22,386 nucleotides of DNA from JAIPGX01 sp041650475 (GCA_041650475.1 JBAZLD010000019.1:1-22386), one strand, 5' to 3'; shown: positions 1 through 8,976, counted from the first letter of the stretch. Notes: a model not told the origin generated them from the sequence alone. Program-made: numbers and translations.

Positions 1-1701
1 CATAACTTCAGATTTTACTTTACTAAAAACCTTCTGTTCAACTATCTCTATTTCATTTTGTGCTTTAGTTAATTCTTGTTCTAACTCTATTAATTCTTTG
101 GTTACAAAACGTTTACGATTAACTAATTTTTGTTTTTCTATATAGTCGCTTGGCACTAAGTGCAAATTAGGATTAGTAATTTCAATATAATATCCAGTAA
201 TATTATTAAAACGAATTTTTAAACTATTTATTTTTGTTCTATCTACTTCTTTTTGCTCTAACTTTAAAATTTCTTTTTGACCATTTTCAACTAAATCTCG
301 CAATCTATCTAGTTCTAAATCAAAGCCTTTTTTTATAATATATTTTGAAAAACTAATTTGTTCACTAATGCTATCAGAACTAGTATCTATTAGACTACAC
401 TCAAGAAGATTTACTAAAGAAGTATAATCAAAAATTTTTTCTTGAATAACTTTTGATAAAGCACAATTAATATTTTGCTGCAAAATATTTTTAACAGCTG
501 GTAATATTATTAAAGATCTTTTTAAGCCTAAAAAATCTTGTATCAAAGCTTTTGACAAAGCAATTCTGCCTATAATTCTTTCTATATCACAAATATTAGA
601 TAAAAGTGCCTCAAATTGCTGCATTGCATCAATTTGTTTATATAAACTTAAAACAAATTCTTGTCTTTGTAATATAATATTTTTATCTACCAATGGCCTT
701 AACAGCCATTTTTTTACAGTTCTAGAACCCATTGAAGTTTTAGCTCTATCTAAAACAGATAATACGCTATTTTTTCTAGATCCATCTTGAATATTTTTTA
801 TAACCTCTAAATTTTTTTGAGTAGAATAATCAAGTATCAAATAATCTTCTGGTTCATAAAATCTTATAGTTTTAAATTGCTCTAAAGCATCTTGATGATT
901 TTTTTTAAGATAAAAATACAGGACATGCAAAGTATTATTAATGGACTTACAGCTATTTATTTTTTCCAAAATATCGTGACTAAATTGTTTTTCTAGCCAT
1001 AATTGCGCCAGATTACTGTTACTACTGTAATTATTAATATCTTGATTATCGCACTTGTCGCTTAAATCTAAATTATTTATGTCTGTGAAAAAATCTGTAA
1101 GACTTACAAAATAACCAAGTTTTTTAAAATAAGTATCAAAAGATTTTGTTTCTTTTAAATTAGGCAAAATTATTTCGTCTGGAAAAAATCTGACTAATTC
1201 AGATTCGACCATTTTGTAAGCTCCTGCAGGAAGCACGGTTGCATAAAGTTGTGCAGTCAAAAGTTCGGAAAAAATAAGACCCCAAGAATCTTTTAATGGA
1301 AAAAAAGAAAATAAATAACTTGCAGATTTCTCATCTAATAAATTTGAATCTACCAAAGTTCCAGGGGTAAAAACTTGCGTAACTTTTCTTTTGACAACAG
1401 TGCCAGGCATAGGTTTTGTTACTTGATCACAAATTGCAACTCTAAATCCGCCTTTAATTAATTTAACTAAATAATGCGTAAGAGCATGAACAGGTATACC
1501 ACATAATGGCACATCCTGACCATTATTTTTACCTCTTTTAGTTAAAGTTATTGCTAAGAAGGCAGATGCCTTTTTTGCATCATCAAAAAAAAGTTCGTAA
1601 AAATCACCAACTTGAAAAAGCAATAAAGTATCTGAATATTCACTTTTTATTTCAAAATACTGTTGCATCAAAGGCGTTGTCGCAATTTTTTCTAGATTCA
1701 T
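1..1701 (-). CDS. mutS: DNA mismatch repair protein MutS, N-terminal 567 codons (3' end outside window)
   Basis: MutS recognises base mismatches and small loops in DNA and starts mismatch repair with MutL in the cytoplasm. Reading from the ATG at 1701, the frame stays open to base 1. The mismatch-binding domain carries the Phe-x-Glu motif (GDFYELFF, F34-Y35-E36) that stacks on the mispaired base. The connector follows (LTAQLYATVLPAG; FFPDEII). The core/lever has DRAKTSMGSR and KIRFNNITGYYIEI, and the start of the clamp is seen near NRKRFVTKEL. The Walker ATPase and dimer domains lie beyond the left edge. The order and spacing of all blocks match MutS1 rather than MutS2, which lacks the FYE domain. 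No frameshift is seen. The ribosome site is weak. The gene is divergent from the exported-protein gene at 1995. Confidence 0.96.
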   Translation of the reverse strand, partial: MNLEKIATTPLMQQYFEIKSEYSDTLLLFQVGDFYELFFDDAKKASAFLAITLTKRGKNNGQDVPLCGIPVHALTHYLVKLIKGGFRVAICDQVTKPMPGTVVKRKVTQVFTPGTLVDSNLLDEKSASYLFSFFPLKDSWGLIFSELLTAQLYATVLPAGAYKMVESELVRFFPDEIILPNLKETKSFDTYFKKLGYFVSLTDFFTDINNLDLSDKCDNQDINNYSSNSNLAQLWLEKQFSHDILEKINSCKSINNTLHVLYFYLKKNHQDALEQFKTIRFYEPEDYLILDYSTQKNLEVIKNIQDGSRKNSVLSVLDRAKTSMGSRTVKKWLLRPLVDKNIILQRQEFVLSLYKQIDAMQQFEALLSNICDIERIIGRIALSKALIQDFLGLKRSLIILPAVKNILQQNINCALSKVIQEKIFDYTSLVNLLECSLIDTSSDSISEQISFSKYIIKKGFDLELDRLRDLVENGQKEILKLEQKEVDRTKINSLKIRFNNITGYYIEITNPNLHLVPSDYIEKQKLVNRKRFVTKELIELEQELTKAQNEIEIVEQKVFSKVKSEVM

Positions 1702-1731
1702 ACGTTTTAAACTTATTAAAAAAGATAAAAA

Positions 1732-1760
1732 AATTTAACACCAAAACAGTATTTTAACAA
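1732..1760 (-). promoter_or_regulatory. Candidate sigma70 promoter for mutS
   Basis: On the minus strand TTGTTA (1755-1760) is followed after 17 bases by TAAATT (1732-1737), about 30 bases before the mutS ATG. It is a fair match in very AT-rich DNA, where chance matches are common. Confidence 0.35.
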
Positions 1761-1909
1761 AAATTCGATAAATTTTAATTAACTTTAAGTTTTTTACACA
1801 AATTAAATTATAAAATTTATAAAAATTAAATAAAAAAATTACATACATAAATAAATAACATATTTATTGAATAAAAAAAATATGATTTTTAATGAAAAAT
1901 ATATTCTAT

Positions 1910-1938
1910 TTGACAATTCTAGGCATAAATAATATCTT
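1910..1938 (+). promoter_or_regulatory. Candidate sigma70 promoter for the 238-aa exported protein
   Basis: A perfect -35 box TTGACA (1910-1915) is followed by a 17-base spacer and TATCTT (1933-1938). The -10 box starts an 8-bp inverted repeat, TATCTTTA (1933-1940) and TAAAGATA (1960-1967), which covers the expected transcription start. That could be an operator or a 5'-UTR hairpin. The rest of the 1702-1994 gap is AT-rich and I see no gene in it. Confidence 0.5.
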
Positions 1939-1994
1939 TATTTAAGATTAAAAAATTTATAAAGATACTATTTTTTTAAATTTAAAAGGTTATT

Positions 1995-2711
1995 ATGAAG
2001 AAACAATTTTTATTAAGTCTTTTTTTGTCTTTAAATTTAGTTAACTTGAATGCTATGGAAGATAACATAGATATTAGTAGTCTATTAAATTCGATAGATA
2101 TTAGTCTATTAAGTTGTGCACAACTTAATAGACTAATAGAACAAGAACGTATAATAAAATTTAATCAAGATGCTGTAACAAATGCAAAAAATATTGCTGC
2201 TTTATCAGTTCTCAAAGAAGACATTATCACCAATATATTTGAACCCAAATTAAAACCTGTAATAATATCTACATTAACATATTGTGAAATCAAACCTAAG
2301 ATTCAGCCTGATTTAAGTATTAAAGAAATATTAAAATTTGCTGCAAAAATTTGGTTTTCGCTTAATGTTGTTGATTTTGAAGCCTTGAAAAGGCTTAAAC
2401 AATTTGAAGCTATAGAACAAATAAATAGTCCAAAAGCAAATCATAATGAAAACGATATGAAAGATTTACAAAAATATGACATTATAACTTCTGTTGAAAC
2501 ATTTGAATATTGTTTACAAGAAGGCATAAAAGATTCTTTAAAAAATCAAAATAAATATAACCAATGCTTTGAAATGGCAAAAGCACATCGAAAACGCATG
2601 GAAATGTCTAGACGAAATTTTATAGAACGTGAAAAACGTGAAAGAGAATTTTTAAAATTCCTTCGCGAACAAAACGAAGAATATAATTTATTTATAGAAA
2701 CTAATAGCTAA
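1995..2711 (+). CDS. Exported helical protein of unknown function, 238 aa
   Basis: I do not recognise a family. The N-terminus is a clear Sec signal peptide: MKK, a hydrophobic core to about residue 17, then a likely cleavage after NLNA (residue 20). The mature protein is predicted mostly alpha-helical. It has a repeated stretch near the mature N-terminus (IDISSLLNS / IDISLLS), and a highly charged C-terminal helix at residues 195-230 rich in Arg, Glu and Lys. The start is supported by AAAGG about 6 bases upstream and by the TTGACA promoter. Its stop codon overlaps by four bases the stop of the convergent gene at 2708. The codons for residues 36-48 form a perfect 40-bp DNA palindrome. Likely periplasmic or secreted, by inference. 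Confidence 0.85.
   Translation: MKKQFLLSLFLSLNLVNLNAMEDNIDISSLLNSIDISLLSCAQLNRLIEQERIIKFNQDAVTNAKNIAALSVLKEDIITNIFEPKLKPVIISTLTYCEIKPKIQPDLSIKEILKFAAKIWFSLNVVDFEALKRLKQFEAIEQINSPKANHNENDMKDLQKYDIITSVETFEYCLQEGIKDSLKNQNKYNQCFEMAKAHRKRMEMSRRNFIEREKREREFLKFLREQNEEYNLFIETNS
2099..2138. repeat. Perfect 40-bp palindrome inside a coding region
   Basis: The 20 bases 2099-2118 are the exact reverse complement of 2119-2138, with no spacer (centre GTG|CAC). The next outward pair (2098 A, 2139 G) does not match. The left arm resembles the sequence just upstream (ATAGATATTAG at about 2068), suggesting a direct duplication followed by an inverted one. The reading frame runs through it uninterrupted. Confidence 0.97.
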
Positions 2712-5700
2712 AACAAATCTATAACTGGTTCAACAATATCATAATTATCAAATAAATCCTGCTTAAATAAAATTCCAAAATATTTAGGCAGGATTATTTT
2801 TTCAAACAATTTTAAAGCTGCTTTAAAATCTTCTTTATTGCCCAATCTGACAACAATATCTGCATCTGGATCTTTAATAACCATTTCGAGTGTTGTTAGC
2901 AATCTTACAACAAGTTGTGCTGCCAAAATTTGATCTTCTCTTGCTAAATATATTTTAACTTGTTGTTTTTTGGGAGTATTATTGGGTAAAAAATTATTAT
3001 TTTGTGTAATATTTTGGCCAGAATCTTGCGTATTATTTTGTCCATTTTTTTGACTAAAATTTTTACTATTTTTATCTTGCACTTTATCTTTACCAAACTC
3101 TCCATTTTGCGTGGCCTGTTTTAACATAGAATTCCACTGAGCTTGCCATAAAGAGCTTTCTTGCAGTTTTTCATACAAAACTTCAGTTGGCATAACAAAA
3201 TCTTGTCCAAATTCTCTTTGATATTTTTGCACAATAAATGTGATTATAGATCTATTTTGATAAGTTTTTTTTGAAGCAGCCATGTCACAATCAAATGCAA
3301 AAATTCCAGTATTTGTGCTTAAGCTTCTCCAATCTATTCTATATGGCTTTGAATCAAATTCTGCCCAACTATTTTTTTTGCCCTTTTTTAAATTAAAAAA
3401 GGTTTCAATATTATTCTGGAAATTATTTTTTTGATCTTCCTGCCACTCGTTTAAAATTTTTTGATTCAAATAAAATTTGTCATCTATGCCTTTAGATAAT
3501 AACAATGGGGCAACCAAATATTTTTCTTGCTCAAGAAAAAAACAATCTTGAGATTCAAATTTTAAATCAAGAAGATTTATTATAGATGCATACCAGTTAG
3601 CTCTAAGCATTCTTAAAAATGGGGTAAGCAAATTTGTATCTTTGCAGTTATAATCAAAACAAAAATAAGAATAAATATTTTGCCCAGAACTTGTTTGTAA
3701 AATTTTATCTATTTTTTCGCTATAAAAATTTGCTTGATTATTAATTATTTTTCCCGGATTTTGCCACAAAATTCCTAAATTATGATTCTCAAAATTTTTA
3801 GTAAAAAAATCAACTAAAAAATTATTAAATTCTAATAATTTTAAAAAAGAAAATTGTTGAATATTAACAAAATTTTTAACTAATCCATAAATATTTTCAA
3901 GATTTATCGATTCTTTTTTTATTTTTGCAAAAGATAGTTCTTTTAAAAATTTTAAATCTTGTTCAGTAATTTTACTTATTTCTTCTTTTATTAGTTTTGT
4001 AAGATTTTCAAGAGAAAAACCATTCAAACTATTATTTTCTTGTTTTAAAATAATTTTATACAAAGCAAAACGAAGTAAAACTTCTAAATCAAAAGCATTC
4101 AATATCTTTTTAAAACATTCATTATCTTTAAGTAGATAAAGCAATTCAGAAGAATTAATAAAATCACGATAAACACTATATTTTACGTCGAAATTTTTAT
4201 CTAATAATGCCATTTGTTGCAATAGATAATTAACACGAATATTTTCTCTAGAGGATCTAGGATACATACTTATAAAATCAACAAATACAACATTTTCTAT
4301 GTTATTATTCTTTAATTTATTTATTAAATCTTGCACAAAATAATCGTAAACAAATGGAAATCTTATTCCATCAAAAAATAACATTTGTTCAGATTCTATA
4401 TTTTTTAAGCCTTCAGATTGCACCATCCCTAATGGCATTAATATTCTAAGTTGATCAAATTCTGTAGAATCAAAAAGATAAAAATTATTTTCATAACAAA
4501 ATGGTACCCATTTGTTATTTTCAACTTTTTTTAGTAAATAAAGATTTTTTAAAAAAGTTTTATCAGGAGATACTATATTATTTAAGCTTTTATCAGAATA
4601 CCCAGATAATTTTATAATATCTTTAACTTGTGCTAACAAAATATTATATTGCTCTTTAAATTTTTCATGATTCTCTCGAACAAATTTTTGTAGTTCTTTT
4701 ATTTTATTTTCAGGTAATTCCCTAGCAACTGAAACATAAACTAACCCATCAGGTTTATATGTAAAATGACTAACTTGAGCAGGAAGATCAGCAATAAAAA
4801 CTTTATCTTTTAAATTAAAAATCTCGGCTAACTGCGAAGAAGAATTATCCACTCTTTCAAAATTTTCTATAACATCACCATGTTTAATATAATTTTTTAT
4901 GTTTCCCAGCATTGTACTTTTTCCAACTCCATCAACAAAACTGCAAAAAATATAAACTGTAGATTTATCATCTTGTGCTATTAATTTAGGCAAAATTGTT
5001 TTTACAAATTTTTGAGCATGCAATGTCGCATCTTTTAACTGAGAACAAGATACTTCTATTGGATAGGTTATATCTGGTCCAACAAAAAAATTAAATAATA
5101 AAAGATTTGAACGCAAAAGGTGTTTTGCATATTCTATAGAAAATAAAATATCTTGTGTTCCTGCAATCTGTCTTTCTTCAACTTTTACATCACCCCTATA
5201 CAATGAATCCCAAAAACAAATAAGATCCTGAAAAATACCCTTTAAATTTTTATTTTTTAGCTTTTTTACAAGTTCATATTGCATTGGCAGCATGAGATCT
5301 AAGGCTTGATTAAAGGCATGTTTTTGAAAAATTTCAGCATGCTCATCAAAAACCTCAACATCTTGTTCATCTATATGCTCAAAAACTTTCGGTTGCTCTT
5401 TGTACCATTGAGCAGAAAAATAATTAAAATCTTTAAATAAAAAACCGGTCATTAGTCCAAATCTATTATGCTGTTTTTTCGACCAACCTGTTTTATTTTT
5501 AAGGTTCATTTCATCATTAATTTTTGCTCTTTTAAAATCTGGATAATAAGAAGGCACTGCCTCTTGCTCATAACCACAGATTACAATTCTGCCAAATAAA
5601 TTTAAGCCATTCTCTTTTAATTTTTCTTCTAATTCATCAAGACTTGTAGCAGTTTTATTTAATAATGCAGGATGATACTCGTGTGCATATCGCCCTTCAG

Positions 5701-5821
5701 CATTAAATTCGTAATGCCGAATAAAACTGTCGATAAAATCTTTGTCACTATTACAAAACAAAAAATTTATTTTTAAAAATACTAATAGAAAAAAAAATAT
5801 TCGAAATTTAATTTTATTCAT
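2708..5821 (-). CDS. Large exported protein with a P-loop motif, 1037 aa, unknown function
   Basis: I do not recognise the family. The ATG at 5821 is preferred over a GTG two codons upstream, because GAG sits five bases before it. The N-terminus is a signal peptide or anchor (Lys-rich start, FFFLLVFLKI core, possible cleavage near FCNS). Residue numbers below count from the upstream GTG. Around residues 290-305 a predicted strand, VYIFCSF, leads into VDGVGKST, a Walker A-like P-loop, though the first position is Phe rather than Gly or Ala. KVFIADLPA at 342-350 is a plausible Walker B, and VVFVDFISMYPRSS at 513-526 another strand-Asp motif. A Gln/Asn-rich linker (NGQNNTQDSGQN) precedes a compact C-terminal domain of about 85 residues. 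It is the last gene of the four-gene minus-strand cassette, 30 bases after its upstream neighbour. Binding a nucleotide would be unusual for an exported protein. Confidence 0.85.
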   Translation of the reverse strand: MNKIKFRIFFFLLVFLKINFLFCNSDKDFIDSFIRHYEFNAEGRYAHEYHPALLNKTATSLDELEEKLKENGLNLFGRIVICGYEQEAVPSYYPDFKRAKINDEMNLKNKTGWSKKQHNRFGLMTGFLFKDFNYFSAQWYKEQPKVFEHIDEQDVEVFDEHAEIFQKHAFNQALDLMLPMQYELVKKLKNKNLKGIFQDLICFWDSLYRGDVKVEERQIAGTQDILFSIEYAKHLLRSNLLLFNFFVGPDITYPIEVSCSQLKDATLHAQKFVKTILPKLIAQDDKSTVYIFCSFVDGVGKSTMLGNIKNYIKHGDVIENFERVDNSSSQLAEIFNLKDKVFIADLPAQVSHFTYKPDGLVYVSVARELPENKIKELQKFVRENHEKFKEQYNILLAQVKDIIKLSGYSDKSLNNIVSPDKTFLKNLYLLKKVENNKWVPFCYENNFYLFDSTEFDQLRILMPLGMVQSEGLKNIESEQMLFFDGIRFPFVYDYFVQDLINKLKNNNIENVVFVDFISMYPRSSRENIRVNYLLQQMALLDKNFDVKYSVYRDFINSSELLYLLKDNECFKKILNAFDLEVLLRFALYKIILKQENNSLNGFSLENLTKLIKEEISKITEQDLKFLKELSFAKIKKESINLENIYGLVKNFVNIQQFSFLKLLEFNNFLVDFFTKNFENHNLGILWQNPGKIINNQANFYSEKIDKILQTSSGQNIYSYFCFDYNCKDTNLLTPFLRMLRANWYASIINLLDLKFESQDCFFLEQEKYLVAPLLLSKGIDDKFYLNQKILNEWQEDQKNNFQNNIETFFNLKKGKKNSWAEFDSKPYRIDWRSLSTNTGIFAFDCDMAASKKTYQNRSIITFIVQKYQREFGQDFVMPTEVLYEKLQESSLWQAQWNSMLKQATQNGEFGKDKVQDKNSKNFSQKNGQNNTQDSGQNITQNNNFLPNNTPKKQQVKIYLAREDQILAAQLVVRLLTTLEMVIKDPDADIVVRLGNKEDFKAALKLFEKIILPKYFGILFKQDLFDNYDIVEPVIDLF

Positions 5822-5851
5822 ATTCACTCAAACTTATGTATAAATTCAATT

Positions 5852-6925
5852 TTAAATTTCATAAAATTCATCCATTTCTTGCCAATATTTTTCTTGTTGC
5901 GTCATTTGATCTCTTTTTTTATTATCAAATTCATTACGCTGTGAAAAATCTTTTTTAAGTAAATCTAAAAGCTCTTTATAGCGTCTTATATATTCTTGTG
6001 ATTCAGATTCATATTTAGAACCAGAAAGCTTTTCTAAAATAAATTTTAAATCGCAATAAAAATAATCTGCTTTATAAAATTTTTTAAATTTAATCTCTTC
6101 CAAAAATAATTTTGCATAATATTCAAAACATAAAGTATATAACTCAAAATAAACAAATATACCTTTATTGGCCCAATAATCTTTAAGATTCAAATTTTTA
6201 TTATCTTGCTTACTAAATTTGCCAGTAAAATATGTACTCGAATTAAAATTTTTATTTGTTAAAAAAACAGAATTACTTTTAGAATCAATCTTGCATCGCT
6301 CAACAAATTCTGTATAAAAAGCTAATTGATCTGCAATAAATTCCCAGTAACCTCCTCCATTTTTCGAAATTTTTTTTAATTGACTAATATCAGCAAATTT
6401 TTCCAAAAATTTAATATCATAACCGGCTTTTTCCCACTCCTTTTTTTGTTTATCTGGTAATTGTTTATTTATTGTTTTCAAAAGAGATTCCACGTATTTC
6501 CATGGCTCATCACGTAACATATTTATAACTTCCTGCAAACACAAAGCTATTTGCTCAGGTGTCATTAATGCTAAGCATTTTTCACGAACTAAAAATACTT
6601 TGGGAAAAAATTTAAAAAGATAATTTTTATGTTTTTCAAGCAGAGCCTGAGACAAATCTGTGTCAATTTTTTTCTGCCCAAAATCTTGAGATTGAGAATT
6701 GTTTTCTAATATATTTTTAACAGTTTTATTTTGACCATTATCCTGATTTTCTAAAGAATCTAGAAATTTAAAAAAATCTAAATTATCGATATTATTATTA
6801 AAATCAAAATTTTCTATATCTTGATTTGCAAGCAGATCTTGATCTTTTGCAAAAATATTAATATTTAATAAAAAAAAAATTAAAAATAAAAAATTCTTTT
6901 TTTTAGAGCCCCAAATCAGCAACAT
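5852..6925 (-). CDS. Exported protein of unknown function, 357 aa
   Basis: No family recognised. The ATG at 6925 is followed by a Sec signal peptide (SKKKNFLFLIFFLLNINIFA, residues 7-26) with likely cleavage after IFA. Residues 27-85 are an Asn/Asp/Gln-rich acidic segment (NNNIDNLDFF, DNGQNKTVKN) that looks disordered. From about residue 90 the protein is predicted helical, with conserved-looking blocks around MTPEQIALCLQEVINMLRDEPW and an aromatic-rich stretch (FVYFELYTLCFEYYAKLF). The C-terminus is charged (NKKRDQMTQQEKYWQEM). The start overlaps the stop of the upstream gene by ten bases (ATG...TGA), which suggests translational coupling. The Gln/Asn-rich segment resembles in composition the linker of the next gene in the operon. 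Confidence 0.8.
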   Translation of the reverse strand: MLLIWGSKKKNFLFLIFFLLNINIFAKDQDLLANQDIENFDFNNNIDNLDFFKFLDSLENQDNGQNKTVKNILENNSQSQDFGQKKIDTDLSQALLEKHKNYLFKFFPKVFLVREKCLALMTPEQIALCLQEVINMLRDEPWKYVESLLKTINKQLPDKQKKEWEKAGYDIKFLEKFADISQLKKISKNGGGYWEFIADQLAFYTEFVERCKIDSKSNSVFLTNKNFNSSTYFTGKFSKQDNKNLNLKDYWANKGIFVYFELYTLCFEYYAKLFLEEIKFKKFYKADYFYCDLKFILEKLSGSKYESESQEYIRRYKELLDLLKKDFSQRNEFDNKKRDQMTQQEKYWQEMDEFYEI

Positions 6926-7812
6926 AAATTAGCAAATCTTATTATCTGTATACCAAGCTGATCAAAAGAAATATTTATCTCTTCTAATGTCTCTGCTTCT
7001 ATTTTATCTTGTTCGATAGTATTTAATTTTTGTTCAAGATTCTTGGTAAAAGTATTAACCCTATTTATTAACAAATCTTTACCGGCTAAAATAACTTCTT
7101 TTTGTCTAAATTGTTCTGGTTTTGTTTCAACAAGAACAGAAATTAATGCTATAAAATGTTCTATTGTATAAATAAAATTTTTGTAATAAATAGCCATTTC
7201 TTTTTTGTCATAAAAATCTGAAATTAAAAAACTCTTAAATTGTGCTAAATCAAAACGCACTTGCTCTTTAAACTTTTTTAAAGATTCACAATTCTTGCCA
7301 TACCAAGAACTAAAAAATTTTTCTTCTGTTATATTATAACAACGAGCAGTAATTGCCATCCCTGCAGTTACAAGTACTGAAGTTATAGTCCAATAAATTC
7401 CATCTGTTACTCCAAATAAAAAACCATCTTTTATTAGCTGCCAAAGGCCTCGATCTTTATATAACAATCTGTAATAATATTTGTCTCGATATTCGGGCGC
7501 ATTATTTATATTATTAGAAATATTATTTTTATACTTTTCAGGTTTATTTTTATCTGCCGTTACATATTTATAAATTTTATAACCTGTCAACCCTAAAATA
7601 CTAGTTGCAGTTAAAGCTCCGGTAATATATGTCAAAGTTCTGAAAAGCTTTGCCTTATCTTCAATTTTTTTATAAAAATCTATTTTTGTTTTTATTCTCT
7701 CTTGATCTAATTTTTCAAGCTTTATTGGCTCTAAATCTAAACTATTTAAATTATTTAAAGTACAAAATAAAAAACTTAATAAAATTATTTTTTTAAAAAA
7801 CTTTGCCATCAT
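6916..7812 (-). CDS. Exported/membrane protein with two hydrophobic segments, 298 aa
   Basis: No family recognised. ATG codons at 7812 and 7809 are both possible; GGGG lies three and six bases upstream respectively. A TTG start at 7833 would only add MCYNLGF and is unlikely. The N-terminus MAKFFKKIILLSFLFCTLNNLNS is a signal peptide. Two further hydrophobic segments are seen near residues 60-80 (TLTYITGALTATSILGLTGY) and 135-160 (WTITSVLVTAGMAITARCY), so the mature protein may be anchored in a membrane, with a charged helical C-terminal half. It is the second gene of the cassette, 24 bases after the 379-aa gene and overlapping the 357-aa gene by ten bases. Confidence 0.8.
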   Translation of the reverse strand: MMAKFFKKIILLSFLFCTLNNLNSLDLEPIKLEKLDQERIKTKIDFYKKIEDKAKLFRTLTYITGALTATSILGLTGYKIYKYVTADKNKPEKYKNNISNNINNAPEYRDKYYYRLLYKDRGLWQLIKDGFLFGVTDGIYWTITSVLVTAGMAITARCYNITEEKFFSSWYGKNCESLKKFKEQVRFDLAQFKSFLISDFYDKKEMAIYYKNFIYTIEHFIALISVLVETKPEQFRQKEVILAGKDLLINRVNTFTKNLEQKLNTIEQDKIEAETLEEINISFDQLGIQIIRFANLCC

Positions 7813-7836
7813 AAACCCCAAATTATAGCACAATTT

Positions 7837-8976
7837 TTATAATCCCATTTGCAATGGATAAGCCCCATCATCCATTCCATTATAATTATTTCTAGGCAAA
7901 GAACTTGAAGGCATTCCTAATTGCTTGTTCTTCGGATCTTTGGGATTCAACAAAAATGCTAAATTAGAAAAATAAGAATCAAGAGAATCTCGCATAGCTG
8001 GTAAAATAGATTTAACTTCTGGAACATTTAAAAAATCTTTTAAAGTTTTGCATTTAATTAACCAATTTTTTATTTTATTTAATTTGCTAATTAATCTAGC
8101 GGCGCAATTTTTTATGCCATAACCATCTTGTTGTTTTTCATAATAATTAATACGTTTCTGAATTTCTTCTATTAATTCCTGACAAGTCAATGTATAATCT
8201 TCTACAAAATCTTGCCACAATGTTACATCTTTATTTTTGTCTTCTTCTTGGGTTTCTTTTAATATTTCAGCTCTTCCCCTTGAATCTAATCTGTCATAAT
8301 TTTTTAACATTGTTTCTATATTTCTTAAATCTTTATTAACAACTACTTGCCAAGATTTTATTTCTTCTGCTGTAAATGGCCTACAATTATGATGAAAAAC
8401 AAATTGCCAAAGTTTCACTACGCAATTCTCTAATCCTCTCAAAATTCCACCAAAAAAAAATTCAGAATATTTATCAACTTTCCCACCTATAGTTTTTCCG
8501 AAAGCTACTGCTCCTCTTAAGCCACCACCATAAATAATACCCTTTATAATGTCATTACCAACTCGTAAGTCTTCAACCATTTCAAAATTTTTATCACCAG
8601 CAATACCACGTAAAAATAGATCTCCAAAACTACCGCTTAAAATTGAATTTACATTTTTAAGATCTGAACATAAATCATTTAATCTTTCTTCTTTTTCTTC
8701 TTTACTCAATGAAATATCATTTTTTATTTTTTGAATACTTTCTTCTAAATCTTTTTTGTCTTTTCGTAAACTTTGTCTAATCTTAATAAATTCTAAACTT
8801 TTACTTCTAACAAATGGGTACCCTGGTGCAAATTCTCCATCATACAGTCTTTTATTTGCAGCATCACTTAAATTATTTTTAACACGAGATGTATTCTTTC
8901 TTGCACAATTTAAATTAAATATTAAACTCAAAAAACCGAATAAAACCAATAAATTTTTATTAAAACTTAATCTCAT
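7837..8976 (-). CDS. Exported protein with glycine-rich hydrophobic segment, 379 aa
   Basis: No family recognised. I take the ATG at 8976 (MRLSFNKNLL) as start, because it opens a good signal peptide ending near IFNLNCARK and has GAGTG about ten bases upstream. A TTG at 9063 would prepend an odd second hydrophobic stretch. The Cys at the end of the signal lacks a convincing lipobox. The mature part has a coiled-coil-like charged region (about residues 55-95, KKDLEESIQKIKNDI), a glycine-rich hydrophobic segment (about 145-180, GIIYGGGLRGAVAFGKTIGG then FFFGGILRGL) that could insert in a membrane, and a helical region. It ends in a Pro/Ser/Asn/Gly-rich tail. It is the first gene of the four-gene minus-strand cassette. 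Confidence 0.8.
   Translation of the reverse strand: MRLSFNKNLLVLFGFLSLIFNLNCARKNTSRVKNNLSDAANKRLYDGEFAPGYPFVRSKSLEFIKIRQSLRKDKKDLEESIQKIKNDISLSKEEKEERLNDLCSDLKNVNSILSGSFGDLFLRGIAGDKNFEMVEDLRVGNDIIKGIIYGGGLRGAVAFGKTIGGKVDKYSEFFFGGILRGLENCVVKLWQFVFHHNCRPFTAEEIKSWQVVVNKDLRNIETMLKNYDRLDSRGRAEILKETQEEDKNKDVTLWQDFVEDYTLTCQELIEEIQKRINYYEKQQDGYGIKNCAARLISKLNKIKNWLIKCKTLKDFLNVPEVKSILPAMRDSLDSYFSNLAFLLNPKDPKNKQLGMPSSSLPRNNYNGMDDGAYPLQMGL

Noticed and set aside
1551..1757. 68-codon plus-strand open frame
   Set aside because: Lies opposite the start of mutS, whose conserved motifs make the minus frame the real one.
1702..1994. tRNA or small RNA gene in the mutS intergenic region
   Set aside because: The sequence is almost all A and T, with no cloverleaf or GC-rich stem.
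8880..8900. Lipoprotein processing site in the 379-aa protein
   Set aside because: The Cys in FNLNCARK is preceded by Asn, which does not fit a normal lipobox.
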